Of a stretch of 64,000 bases of DNA, positions 1-16,776 are shown piece after piece (within the stretch, counting starts at the first letter, position 1; the number at the start of each line of letters is the position of its first letter). Where the stretch lies: positions 13,159,227 through 13,223,226 of the forward strand of contig NC_079424.1 of the NCBI RefSeq assembly GCF_026213295.1, given 5' to 3'. The position numbers and the translations under genes were made by a program. The notes under the pieces were generated by a model that did no database searches, was not told the DNA's origin, and worked only from the letters and a program-made list of their open reading frames with translations. The DNA is from Gadus chalcogrammus. Its lineage: Eukaryota; Chordata; Actinopteri; Gadiformes; Gadidae.

Positions 1-51
1 ACACATCCACATTAAGGGAGAGCCGTTGATGGAGGGGAGCGGGTGAGGTCT

Positions 52-77
52 GGGGGAGGGGGGGGGGGGGGGGGGGG
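52..77. repeat. poly-G run
   Basis: Twenty consecutive G (58-77) follow a shorter G-rich stretch. The run can form a G-quadruplex on the plus strand and its length is unreliable in sequencing. Confidence 0.95.
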
Positions 78-194
78 ATGACCACCTATTAATTAGCAAG
101 CGCTTTTGAGGAGCTTTGATCCCGTATGGGTCCCCTGTCTTCCGGAAAGGCTTTCTGCCCTTTTGAATGCGGCAGCTGCGACCAAGAGAGGGTT

Positions 195-197
<3 letters not shown>

Positions 198-276
<79 letters not shown>

Positions 277-325
277 GAAAGAGAGCGAGAGAATAGAAAG
301 AGAGAGAGAGAATAGAAAGAGAAAA
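198..325. repeat. (GA)n microsatellite with AATAGAAAGAGAG trailer
   Basis: A pure GA tract at about 198-273 is followed by three imperfect copies of a unit of roughly 20 bp built on GAATAGAAAGAGAG (about 271-325). The same trailer follows the GA tract at 44.25 kb. Open frames across it (Arg-Glu or Ser-Leu runs) are artefacts of the repeat. Confidence 0.95.
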
Positions 326-444
326 CCGAAAAACTGGGTGTGCTTTCAAGTGAGCCGTAGACCCTCAGGCTCTGTGGCTCCCGCTTACCTCACCCCCAGC
401 TGGAGGGACTGCCCCTGCAATCATGTGCTGCGGCTCCAGGCTTT

Positions 445-446
<2 letters not shown>

Positions 447-526
<80 letters not shown>

Positions 527-527
527 G

Positions 528-561
<34 letters not shown>

Positions 562-573
562 GAGAGAGGGAGG
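447..573. repeat. (GA)n microsatellite with GAGC/GAGG interruptions
   Basis: An AG tract of about 127 bp. From about 494 to 570 it carries regularly placed G or C substitutions (GAGGGAGA, GAGCGAGA), which suggests an older tract. It is homopurine/homopyrimidine and so can form triplex DNA. Confidence 0.95.
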
Positions 574-790
574 AACTAGCAAGCTGAGAGAATTCTTGGA
601 AGGCAACTTGAATAACGGAAAACAATTAAAAGGTAGTGTCCAATTATCTCATGCCTTCCAACATGTCGCCGGGCAACAAGTTGCAAAATAAAATAAACAA
701 AATGAATAAACGTAAAAGAAATGTAGGTGTCGTGTTCTGGCAGCCATCCAAAAATCCCCGGACCACCAGAGTGGACCATTACCAACCCCA

Positions 791-804
791 CCCTCTCTCT
801 CCCT

Positions 805-881
<77 letters not shown>

Positions 882-885
882 TCTT
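791..885. repeat. (CT)n microsatellite
   Basis: Starts with CTCCCT variants (about 797-816), then becomes a pure CT tract. It is the third polypurine/polypyrimidine tract within 700 bp, in the opposite orientation to the first two. Confidence 0.95.
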
Positions 886-1627
886 CAGAGGTTTGGTTGT
901 CACCAGGGCAACAGCATGATAATGCTCTGAGCCTGTATCAAATAGATGGACGTAGTCTTAACGGTCCTTGGTCCATTAGTTTGTTCGATTTGATCCATAA
1001 AACCCCATTGACTTAACGAGTAGTGCTTTGAGATGCAAACCCCTGACAACAAACACAGGTTCATTATTAAGCTTGACGACACCTGTTTCACACACCAATC
1101 CGTTTGGAGTAGCTTTTGTAAAGGGTAAGGTATTGAATTTATTTATCAATATTCATATTATTATTATACACTAGGGACTCACAGAGGCATGCCAATGAAT
1201 AAAAGGACATGCATTTTATGCAATTTTTTTGCCAGTCTATTCATCAAAAACACATTGTTGGCAACACAAAAAAAAGGCAGAAACGCGGCATTAACAAATC
1301 CCTCCAGCCCTCCGGGGATATCATTTATCAGCAGATGACATTGAGGTTGAAAGTGTGGAAATGGGGATGGAGGTGGCCCTCGCCCTCCCCCCGTGATTGT
1401 GACTAGATCTGAAGAGGCTTTTACCTGTGCATGAATCTGACTGGGGCTTTGAAAGAGGCCCCCATTGTCCACGGAGCAGCCGCACGCGGGCCCCGCTCTG
1501 GCAGAGCTTCTATGCTCGCCTCGTCTGCTTCATTATGACACACAGCCAGCAGCCCGACACAATGCGTGCGGTGGTCTTTGGATGCGCCATGTCTGATTGT
1601 GTGTGAGTGTGGCTGATGTGTCTGTCA
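886..1627. other. Unique non-coding DNA; possible regulatory island at 1290-1580
   Basis: No gene is recognisable. The section at about 1290-1580 is less AT-rich, non-repetitive and contains CpG-bearing words. By eye it resembles conserved non-coding DNA, but conservation was not tested. Confidence 0.3.
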
Positions 1628-1659
<32 letters not shown>

Positions 1660-1729
1660 TTGGTGTGTGTGTGTGTGTGTGTGTGTCTGTGGGTGTGTGT
1701 ATGTGTGTGTGTGTGCATGCGTGCGTGCA
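1628..1729. repeat. (GT)n microsatellite, imperfect
   Basis: GT repeats are broken by TATGTG, TTTGG and CTGTGGG, and end in GTGCATGCGTGCGTGC. A scattered GTGTGAGTGTG lead-in begins near 1601. Confidence 0.93.
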
Positions 1730-2871
1730 GTATACCGTGTTAAGGGAAGGGAAAACACTGTTGGGAGATAATTGTGCTGCTTCGAATAGGCTCTGCTCGC
1801 TGTAAAACTGAAGCAGATTAAAATAAACAACTCAAAGGGTTTTCCGACAACTGCTGTCAGGCATTTGCATCTGTGTTTGCATGGATGTATGTGTGTGCAT
1901 GTGCATATTTGTGCACATACGTAAGTGGGTTAAGTGGTAAGACATCTTTCGACATACGGTAGGTGCCTCTTTATTATTTTGATCAGCATTGATTTTCAAG
2001 GACTGTGCAGAAGAAGTAAAATAGTTGCAAGCCCAATGTGTTGATTTGTTGTTTTGCAAGAATCAACAGTTTTCATGACCAATATTCACCTTGGAGCTCA
2101 ATGCCCTCCCCTGTCCCGTTCCCATTCCTCAACTTCTTGAAAATGTATTAACACAAACCATAGCGCGTGTTTGCAATGCAAATTTAGCCTGGCAAATTGC
2201 ATAGCATCAGAAATGTGCAGTGTTGTTTTACTAGCTGTTTATTAATCGGGGATAACCAACATCGACCATAATCGACGTCAGCTCATATCCTAAAATAAAA
2301 ACAACCAGGCAATTTGTTTTCACTCATATTGGACAAATATCTTCACTTGCCTTTGCCTTTGATTACACTTAGCATAGAATAACAACGAGACTCCCTTTTC
2401 TTTAGACGCTCGCTCACCAAGTCGACGGCTGCTAGAGCCGCATGGCAATAATGATAGCACATAATTAGGGTTTCATATCCCTTAGCCTACTTCATTATTG
2501 CAGCCTCTAAAACCAGAAATCTGCATTTTGCATGTTTCTCAATATGAGAGAAACTCATTAATTGTACACAATAAGGATTACGGATACGCAAGCCTAAGTG
2601 TATTGTTTGAGAGGGAACAGAACGGGAAGCGAGTAGCTCTTCCTGTTTCCCTCACCGTGCACCCTCTTCTGCCTCTGCATTCCCTTCTGTAATTAGAAGC
2701 ACATCCCATTAGCATCCCGATGCAAGCGCTGGATGTATTCCTGGCTCGTGTTCATACCACGTTGTTTAATGTCCATCATGCACACTGAAGGAAATGCCAA
2801 TTGTTCGTCATCACCTATGCATTTTATTGTGGTATTCATATTTCCTGAAAGGGTCGTATTCGAGAAAGGAG
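1730..2871. other. Unique AT-rich non-coding DNA
   Basis: No coding, RNA or mobile element was recognised. A GTAATTAG word occurs near 2690. The open frame at 2498-2692 (64 codons) has no recognisable features. Confidence 0.5.
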
Positions 2872-2920
2872 CTGGTGGTGGTGATGGTGGTGGTGGTGGT
2901 GGTGGTGGTGGTGGTGGAGG
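2872..2920. repeat. (GGT)n trinucleotide repeat
   Basis: About 14 GGT units with one GAT interruption near 2891. The poly-Gly and poly-Pro frames read through it are not genes. Confidence 0.95.
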
Positions 2921-3208
2921 GGTTATAAAGAATGAATTTGTATGGAGGTGCACGGAGACACCACGCCCCGTAATTGTCTGAATGTGTAACATGAACTATG
3001 TATCCGTTGAATCCCCAGACAAGGTCAGCATTACTCTGCTGTTATTTGATTGCCCGTATGCACACACACGCGTAACCAAATCAGCCGGGTACAGGAGGGG
3101 TTACTGTTTTCCCTCAAGATGGATGTGGGCTGAGGCAAAGCGTGTCCCGACGGAGGAAACATTTATTATCTTGAGCATTTCTTACAGATCGTTTCTCAAA
3201 TTAAATAA

Positions 3209-3256
3209 GTAGGGGGTGGGGCTGGGGTGGTGGTGGTGGGGTTGAGGGGGTGCTGT
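3209..3256 (+). repeat. G-rich, quadruplex-prone stretch
   Basis: Several separated runs of three to five G (AGGGGGTGGGGCTGGGG and following GTGGTGGTGGGG). Four or more closely spaced G-runs fit the usual G-quadruplex pattern. Confidence 0.6.
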
Positions 3257-3462
3257 GGAGGAAGAAGAGGAAGAAAAAAATACGAAATTGGTTGAAAGAT
3301 TAATCAGAGAAAACTCTATTACTATGACAGAAATAAATTCAAGAGGAAGTTGTCACATGATGAATCGCTGAATGAAACATATAAAGTAAAAAATAAAAGC
3401 GTGAAAGTAAAAAGAAAAATGCATGGGAAATGAAACTAAATGTACCTGGTAGTCAGCAGAGA

Positions 3463-3474
3463 GGGGGGGGGGGG
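3463..3474. repeat. short poly-G run
   Basis: A homopolymer of about 12 G. The surrounding DNA (2921-3653) shows no gene. Confidence 0.9.
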
Positions 3475-3651
3475 TGTACCAACCCCGGCCTCCACCCCCA
3501 CCATTCCCAGGACGTTACTTTCTCTTCATTTATTAACAGCTGTCCAGGACAGCGCCAGGACGTAAACAAGCACAGCTCTCCAGTGAGAGGGCACCTCATC
3601 TAATGGTTATGAAATGCATGATCAACTGCAGCCTATAGCTCTCTCCTCCCC

Positions 3652-3756
<105 letters not shown>

Positions 3757-3839
3757 CCACACTTATGCAGATACCAAGGAATGGCCGCTCTTTCCGTAGC
3801 ACCTTGCTCACCATAATTTCAAACAGCATACATGCATGC

Positions 3840-4070
<231 letters not shown>

Positions 4071-7000
4071 CCTCTCTGTTGCGCTTACGCTGAAGCATTT
4101 GGAGGAACAATGATAAACTTTTTTGTTAAAACAACATAAATGAAGGACAATAAAACCTCCAATCAAGCACATTCAAATTGGATAATAAGTATGCAACATT
4201 GCGTTTTTTGGTGAAGAACTCGCTGCATTCTAACGAGAAGCTGCAATCTCAGAGTCAAATAAAATCATGTATTGAAGAACAGAGGCACAGTCAAACTCTT
4301 TGCTCCAATGTGCTTCCACATGACATTCGGGGGTCTATAAAACACATCATGTAGTACAGGAATGAATGTTTCTTCCTCTTCTTTTCTTTGTTTGATAGGA
4401 TTTGATCTCCAAATATGGGCGCATTCTCACGGAAAGAGGTTCTGGCCAAACATCAAGTAAAACAACTCTGAGTATGGCATTTAATGCAGATTTCTCCAGT
4501 TATCTCATTCCACCTGAGCCGTAGGCAACCCCACAATATCTGGTGTGGCAAACGCTTCCTATGTCTAGAATCGACCATTGCAATGATCTTCAAGTATAGA
4601 ACTGTGAAATAAAAATGTTTCCTGGTTAATGGCCAGGCCAAAGACTGTAAGTATTATTGGTTTCGTCGTAATCCCCAGAAATCATCTCATCACATCATGC
4701 ATAACGAATGACTGTAGCAGTCGGGTTAGTCCCTGCTTGATGTCAGAAGGAATCAAGACCTTGGCTGGAGGGCCCACAGTGGGAAAGTTCTCCCACCGCG
4801 TCCCCCCGGCCAGGTGGCACAAATCTAAGATGACATCTTTTCACCGGGGTTATGGGGACAGAGTGTCGGAGGGATGAGCCTGAGGAACTCAGAGAGAAGG
4901 TATTATTTATTCATGGCATTACATGTGAATACATCTGAGAGGGAATACACATAGAGAGAGGAAGGGGTTTGTAAAAAATGAAAAATTAAAAGTTCTGAGG
5001 TATTGATTAAAACCTAAAAATAATTCACCCTCTACCAAGTGGAGTTTTACGATCGGTGGAAAAAAGGCAAAAAGAGAAGAAAAAAAAGAAATGAAAACTA
5101 AATAATTTATCTTTTCAAACTCATCTCTGCCGCTTCAACTTTGTTTGTTGCGTCATCCAGGCATGTCAAGTTATCCCTAGGCTGCAGGAGCAGACAGTTG
5201 TGAAGTGAGGCATGAAAAGAGGGGGGACATATCGATCACTCCTTCTCCACAGTCTGGGGGACCAGCGAGCCGTGAACATCCAATGTGTGGAGGATGAATG
5301 CCTTTCGACTGAGCATCATAGGTCACAAGGCAATGGCTGTCCAATTCTGCGTGTTAGAGTCCTGGGTGCTTTTTTAACGTCCTTGTCTGCATACTTAATC
5401 CATTTGAGTTTTGTTTTATGATTTGTCGTCCTGTCGTCCAATGAATTGCGGAACGATATATCCTGTTTTAAGATCACATATCTCTGTTGTAACCTGCAAC
5501 ACATATTTGTTATTTTATATTTGATTAAAAGAACACAAAAAATGAGGGTATCTAGAATGCCTTTTATCTTTTTAACTGGGGAAACCAATTGCAACTGCTC
5601 TCGATATGAATCGATTTTCCAAATGGAACGTTGTATGTTTAAATAAGAAAAGCGATAAGAAATAAATGTTGATGTTTTTTCAAAATGTATTTTGATGTTT
5701 TGATATAATTGATATTTCATGTAATTATTCTTTATCTGATAGATAAATTAATATTAATCGCATTCATGATGCATCATCAAAGCCCAAATACATCATCTGC
5801 CCCTTAATGGTTTGTTTTTCTGCGGGATAACATATTTTAAAAGGGCCTCCTCCCATACGTAAACACCACCAGGTCGGAGCATCAAAGCAGAGTAGTCATC
5901 AGAGTAGTGTGGGCATCAGACTACTTTATCTGGCTCCTCCTGATCCAGGGAGAAGCGGTTGATGCAAAGCTCGGATTTGTTGCCTGTAATTCTCATTCTG
6001 TCCATCACGACCACCGACTCGTGACCACAAACTTGAGAGGGGACATATATTGACCTATAAACCAAGAGCTTTGTCCGCGAACTCAGCCCGATAGATGAAT
6101 AGTCAATAATGCACCCACAAAAACCAAGGACCCTCCTTTAGTTGTCAATCAATCACCTTCACTGCAGGCTGGACTTCCGACCATGGAGCCCGTCAGTGCT
6201 AACACTCTCCCGCTGAAGTCCCACCATATCCACGGGCGCAGATCCCGGGGGGACGAGGCCCCTAAGACTTCTGAAAAACATGAATTTGTCCCCCCAAGTA
6301 GAATTATCGAAAGCAATTAGTAATTTAAAATATATATTTGATAGAAAACGCCTCCACTTTTGAAATAATTCACACACGGTTAGTTAGTTAGTGTCCCCCT
6401 TATGTTCTTTGCTCAGTGGTCTGAACCATTGCATACATGATTAGCATGTTGTACCACTGCTCCTACTTTCAGATAATGAATGGTGCCACCCCTGTGGAGG
6501 TGTGGCTCTGTAAAAGAGGTCAATATGTATAGGGAGGGCCTAAAAGGGGTTCCTCATATATATTTTAAGCTACTATTAATGGCTGTGCGTCCGTTACAGC
6601 AGATCATTTAATATACTTTGGTGATATTATTGACGTCCCCTCCAGAAAATACTATTTTGTGGTCCCCCAACCCTAAGGTGTAATGAGATCAAACCTAGGT
6701 TGACCAAACCTATGGACTGACCTTTACTGGCCTCTGCCCTGGCCATCACATTGTTGCAGAAGAAATTCAAAGAACAGTAGATCCAGATATCGGGAACTGC
6801 CTCCTTGCTTTCGATTTCCCACCCTTACCACAGGGCTGCACTGCCAAACAAACCGTGCACTTGTATGTCGAAACCTATCAATACACAAAGAGTGATGTCA
6901 ACTTTTATGAGTGAAAGTAAGTGGCGAGTTGACGAGATTGTTTGCCTCATCAGAATTGAAGCCCTGCGAGTTTGTTTGGACAGAGCAATCTGACAAACTG

Positions 7001-7322
7001 CGTCCTGTGTCTGTGGAATCCCTTCACAGGATTATTTTGGCAGCCTTCCCAGCCGCATGATAGACATTGAAGGACCGCTCATTAGATGACACGCTCGATA
7101 GCTCCACTGGAGCCTAGGGGCTAGGTCTAAGGATCTCAGAATCCATAAGCCATGGCCAACACTGGTCCGGACCGTCGGCAGTTCCTTCCAAACTGTCATG
7201 ACTCACATGAGCATCAGTGTCTGCCGGGAGGCCCACTGAATGGTTCCATGTTGAACACTACAGTACGATGTCTACAGCTTGGCTCTAACTGCCCACAGCG
7301 GTTGGTCTTAAGCATTTTAGAA
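4071..7322. other. Unique AT-rich non-coding DNA
   Basis: No gene, RNA or transposon boundary was recognised. Open frames up to 134 codons (5316-5720, minus) are Lys/Ile/Tyr-rich translations of AT-rich DNA without visible domains. A short TTAGTTAGTTAG repeat lies near 6380. Confidence 0.5.
7315..7322. repeat. hAT target-site duplication, left copy
   Basis: TTTTAGAA, matching TTTTAGAG at 8685-8692 at seven of eight positions. The length of eight is typical of hAT insertions. Confidence 0.85.
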
Positions 7323-8684
7323 CAGCGGTCCCCAACCACCGGGCCGCGGACCGGTACCGGGCCGCGGGACATTCCTAACCGGGCCGTAGGTTAGTAGGCT
7401 ACGACATGAATAAAAAAATAAAAAAAAAAGAATCATGCAAAATGCATGCACACTTAATAAACTCAATTTACTTCGCAATACTGTCTCTCTTTTACATGCC
7501 ATGAGTCTATATGCAGTTGTTAGATTGCATCTAACATGTTTGCATTTTTGGTAAGGTTTTAACTACTTTTCTTAAGCATAACTGTCTGTCTGTCCCGTCC
7601 TCAACACGTATTGGCATCAGCGGCTGCGCGCGCAGCCTAAGCTCACTTCACTTGTTGAGTTCAACAGTAGTGTCACACTATGAGCTCAGCTCAAACTGAC
7701 ATTACTGAGAATGACGGCTGTTTTTAAACTGGCAGATAAAGTTGCTGCATTTAAAGCCAAGCTTGATTTGTGGGGACGACGAGTGGACAGGGGAGTATTC
7801 GATATGTTTCCAAACATTAGTGGGGATTTTGGGAGAGACTGAGGCAGGGCCCATTCTCTCGCAGCTGGTGCGCGATCACCTTGTTGCGCTTTCAAATGAA
7901 TTTGAACGTTACTTCCCATCCTCCAAAGATCCACGGCGAACGAATGAGTGGATCCGCAACTCATTTGTCAATGTCCCGAATCACTTGTCATTGCAGGAGG
8001 AAGATCAAATGATCGAAATAGCTAATGATGGTGGTCTTAAAAGTGTGTTTGAGCAAACCTCTCTGGCGGGTTTTTGGATCAAAACCAAAGCGGAGTATCC
8101 CGAGATATCCTTAAAAGCGCTGAAAACGTTGCTTCCATTTCCCACCACGTACCTATGCGAGGCCGGGTTTTCGGCATTGACTGCAACTAAAACAAAATTG
8201 CGCAATCGATTGGACATTTCAAACACGCTAAGGGTGTCACTGTCTTCCACCACCCCCAGATGGAACCTTCTTGTTGCAGGGAAACAAGCACAGGGCTCCC
8301 ACTGATTAAAATGAATTGTAGCCTATTCTGTGGCCTCACAAACGCGTGTTAAGTTCCCTTACTGAAATTTTGTGTTGTGCATGTTTACACTTGATAGATA
8401 TGTTACTTCAAGTTTAGTTCAATATATTTATGTTCATAGTTGTTCATTTTTCACTTGTTCAAGTTCACATTCTTTTTTAAGAGTTTGTTACCTTCACTGT
8501 TCATAAATAACTGGAACTAGTTACTTTAAATGAATGCATGCACAACACTATATGAAAATATCAACAAATTGGCAACCTCTGCGCAACATAACCCAACCCC
8601 CCCCCCCCGGCCCGCCCCGCCGGTCTGTGAAATTTTTTGGAGAATCAAACCGGTCCTTGGTGCTGAAAAGGTTGGGGACCCCTG
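7323..8684 (+). mobile_element. hAT-superfamily DNA transposon, internally deleted
   Basis: The element starts CAGCGGTCCCCAACC (7323) and ends GGTTGGGGACCCCTG (8684), giving 15-bp terminal inverted repeats with one mismatch. The flanks are TTTTAGAA (7315-7322) and TTTTAGAG (8685-8692), an 8-bp target duplication with one difference, which is the hAT signature. The first 45 bp are GC-rich and self-complementary (CCGGGCCGCGGACCGG). Inside is a C-terminal piece of a hAT transposase broken by a frameshift. At 1362 bp it is well short of the several kilobases of an autonomous hAT element and lacks the zinc-finger/BED region and most of the catalytic domain. The near-identical target duplication argues for a fairly recent insertion. 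It would need transposase supplied from elsewhere. Confidence 0.92.
7711..8305 (+). pseudogene. hAT transposase C-terminal fragment, frameshifted
   Basis: Two frames make up one broken transposase remnant. The first opens at ATG 7711 and stops at TGA 7840-7842 (43 codons). The second runs in the next frame to TGA near 8303-8305. Its open region begins near 7742, but recognisable family-like sequence starts only after about 7805. The switch falls at TTTCC 7807-7811, where one extra base would explain it. In the second frame (187 residues counted from 7742) a Gly-Phe-Trp segment near residues 110-122 is followed by LPFPTTYLCEAGFSAL (residues 131-146, nt 8132-8179) and KTKLRNRLDIS. This is the conserved hAT C-terminal dimerisation region (Dimer_Tnp_hAT), close to ZBED/SCAND3-like host proteins. 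The N-terminal DNA-binding domain and most of the catalytic region are absent. It is not functional, and domestication is unlikely given the frameshift and deletion. Confidence 0.88.
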
Positions 8685-8692
8685 TTTTAGAG
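8685..8692. repeat. hAT target-site duplication, right copy
   Basis: TTTTAGAG directly follows the terminal CCCCTG of the element and differs from the left copy at the last base only. Confidence 0.85.
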
Positions 8693-13228
<4,536 letters not shown>

Positions 13229-14021
13229 ATAGATTATTTCATTTAAAGTGATTTTCTCTGATGTGACCCTGCCTATGAATCCGATTATGGTTGTGAATGT
13301 GTCTGAGAATGTAATATTTTCGAACCCTGCCACTGCCTGTCTATTAGGTTATGCTCCTCCACTGTACTGAAGAAATTGTTGTGATTCCTTCTGTTCGATA
13401 TAGGTATTTCTTTTTCGGCGGATGAAGGATTTCGTTGACACGTCTCCTCCACCTTGTGCCCTATACGAATTGCATTTTAACACTCTCCTCTGGGGAGGTA
13501 ATGAAGCCCAGCATGTCTGGTCGTTGATGTTGGAAGAAGCAAGCTGGTCACGCCTCAGTGTTTCTGCATAATCACCTCATTTGGGGACATTTGTGAGTCC
13601 ACAAATGTCTCACAGCTCTGTTGCAATGAAACATTGTCTGTCCTGATTTTTTTTTTATCCAATCTTATAATAGCATTGGGTGTCGTGTGGGTTTATCCTT
13701 GCTTGTTTGTGTGTGTCTTGTCACTCAGTGCATGCACCCTCATTCAGTTCAGTTCAGTTCTCTCATTTAGTTCCACTAAAAGGTTAAAAACTTAAAATCT
13801 CCCAAGGACCTCTGACTATTAATGTTGGAAGTTATTTTAAGGCGTGGGGGCGTGTAACTTTCCAGAGCTCTCCAGTTTGTGTGCCTTTCACCAGCATTCG
13901 TGAAATGCTGCGCTGTGTCACACAATACATTATGACCGTGTGACGGCTGTATTTTGACGCAAGTGAACATCTCATCAATAGCCGTGTTAGGTGCTTCACG
14001 TTCCATTCACATGAGGTCAAC
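13229..14021. other. Unique non-coding DNA
   Basis: No gene was recognised. It holds the 10-bp hairpin at 13586-13609 and a short TTCAG repeat near 13745-13762. Confidence 0.5.
13586..13609. repeat. Perfect 10-bp inverted repeat, 4-nt loop
   Basis: GACATTTGTG (13586-13595) and CACAAATGTC (13600-13609) are exact reverse complements around AGTC. Confidence 0.9.
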
Positions 14022-14060
14022 TAGCAGACGCTCTTATCCAAAAGGAACTTACAAGTGAGG
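14022..14060 (+). repeat. Possible teleost dispersed-repeat core
   Basis: TAGCAGACGCTCTTATCC followed by AAAAGGAACTTACAAG resembles the 'GCAGACGCTCTTATCCAGAGCGACTTAC' type word found in many fish interspersed repeats. Only this core is recognised, and the family assignment comes from memory. Confidence 0.4.
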
Positions 14061-14215
14061 CTGAGCGCAATCAGTGTTTACACAAAATCAATGTTGAGGC
14101 AACAATTATTATTTCAGTTATAGAAGATTCTAATGAAAAATAATCGATGGGATAGGTTTACAGGGTGACTAGACCCAGGCTGGTTAATTTTGTTTGTATT
14201 ATCATTATATTAGAG

Positions 14216-14501
14216 TGGCAACACTTTAAAATAAGATAACATTTATTGTAATTATGATAATATTTAATTAAATGCGGTTATAATCATTATGATATAGCGT
14301 TATTGACGTTAGGATTGGTGGAATAGTGGATTACGGTTAGCCCTAACACTGTCAAATAATGTATACATTAATACCATTTATAAGAAACACTATTCATGCA
14401 TTATTATTAACTGTTAAATAACTGTTAATTCTTGCTTTTTACTGCATTAACTCATGTTTACTAATGGTTAATGAATGTACCCTTAATGTAGAGTGCTACC
14501 A
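14216..14501. mobile_element. AT-rich inverted-repeat element (MITE candidate)
   Basis: The left end TGGCAACACTTTAAAATAAG and the reverse complement of the right end (TGGTAGCACTCTACATTAAG) agree at about 15 of 20 positions. The 286-bp interior is AT-rich and made of short related TTAAT/ATTAAC words. Flanking TTAGAG and TTGGAG could be a decayed target duplication. Fish repeats with 'GTAACACTTTA' ends are common. The superfamily is not determined. Confidence 0.55.
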
Positions 14502-15040
14502 TTGGAGCATCAAAGAAACGCATACTGTCCTTATCAAACACAAGTACTATGGCCTCAAGGCGCACACAGGATGAACACCCAGGGAGGAGACGCTCTCAGA
14601 ACAGAGGGACAGGTTCTCTGATGTGTCCTGTGAAGATAAGGAGGGACTCTGCAGAGGGTCAGGGGGAGAGTCCTGCTCGTTCCACTGTGGAGCTACCACC
14701 TCTACTGGACTGTGAATAAGATCCAGCCAGTGGAAGTGATAGTGCTAGTCACTGTTCATTAATGGACCTCAGAGGCCTGGTAGGGATGAAGGGATGGATG
14801 AGAGAAGTGATGGATGATGTGAGGGCATGTCCAGCGGCTATCCTCAATGGCAACATCAAGGAGGGGAACCTGTTGCAGTCTTGACTTGTTAAACAGTGAT
14901 CCGGTCAGCTAATAAGGAAGAGAGTATAGGGTTAATAAGTTGTGGTATATTTTACAGTGTCACCATTATAAAAAGGATCACTCTTTTGTGTGTATAAGGA
15001 TCAAGTTGTTCATCCATGAACAGAGATGCACATACAAACA
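14502..15040. other. Unique non-coding DNA
   Basis: No gene was recognised. The section at 14560-14880 is GC-balanced and contains GATGGATGAGAG-like near-repeats. It may be an old interspersed repeat. Confidence 0.4.

Positions 15041-15857
<817 letters not shown>

Positions 15858-15899
<42 letters not shown>
15858..15899. repeat. (GA)n microsatellite
   Basis: Pure GA tract of 42 bp. Confidence 0.96.
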
Positions 15900-15902
<3 letters not shown>

Positions 15903-16734
15903 CTATTTTGCTGCTTTGACACCTGCTTTTCGCCAAAGGGGTGAATATGAAAATGTATGATTTTCTGTAATATTATGCAGAGGACGCCTATAGGTCATTT
16001 GCAGTTGATGCCACACTAGGGGAACCCAAATGTTATGAAGGGCGTTGGATTATGTTGTGTATGGTTGCTCAAATTAGTCAAACCGAGAGAAAATCCATAG
16101 TTGTATTACGTTCTAAAAATAATTCACCAAAAAGGTGAGAATGCAAAACACAATAAAATAAAGGGTGTGTTGTGAAAACTTCATAAAAAGGCATACAAGC
16201 AATTATTATTATTGAAAAAAACATTATTCTTGAGATTATTTCAATACTTTGTTACTTTTGTATAATGTATTCATGTTTTTGCTTCCCTGTAGTAAATTAC
16301 CATACGAATCGCTGGTGATGAGTAAGTGGCACTTCCTTGTTAGCAAATATGTTACATTTTCAATAAATCAACAGTAAAGCATTTAGCGACCCTACATGTA
16401 TAATGGTTTTGTTTCACTCTTCTAATGGGCCTTCTATGTAACCAAGTCATGTGTTAAATTGCTTTTCTGTCAGCTTTTCCTTGTTTGTGTTTTCAGGCCG
16501 CTCGAGCGCATTAAAGAATATAGATTGTGTAGACTAGGCTCCTGTAACCTTGAATCTACAAAAGGGGAACCAATGTTAGAGTCAACAATACTGCGAGGCG
16601 AAAGGACGAAGTCAAGGTAAGATGAAAGCAGGCGCTCAGAGGGTGCTCTGAAACAAAAAAGGTTCTGCTCCGACGAAAAAAAGAATATATCCAGTATCTG
16701 TGGCTGTTGTAGTCCAGGTATATGCTAGTCTGAT
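15900..16734. other. Unique AT-rich non-coding DNA
   Basis: Nothing recognisable. The part after about 16500 may belong to the retroelement whose tail lies at 16735-16776. Confidence 0.4.
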
Positions 16735-16776
16735 TCTGTATTGATCATTGATTGGGATTAATAAAGTATCTATCTA
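16735..16776 (+). mobile_element. Truncated LINE-like 3' tail
   Basis: GGGATTAATAAAGTATCTATCTAT combines a poly(A)-signal-like AATAAA with a short ATCT tandem end, as seen at the 3' ends of fish L2/CR1/Rex-type retrotransposons. No reverse transcriptase is present, so this would be a heavily 5'-truncated copy. The upstream limit cannot be fixed. Confidence 0.5.

Noticed and set aside
5316..5720. 134-codon minus-strand frame
   Set aside because: AT-rich translation with no motif; isolated and without exon signals.
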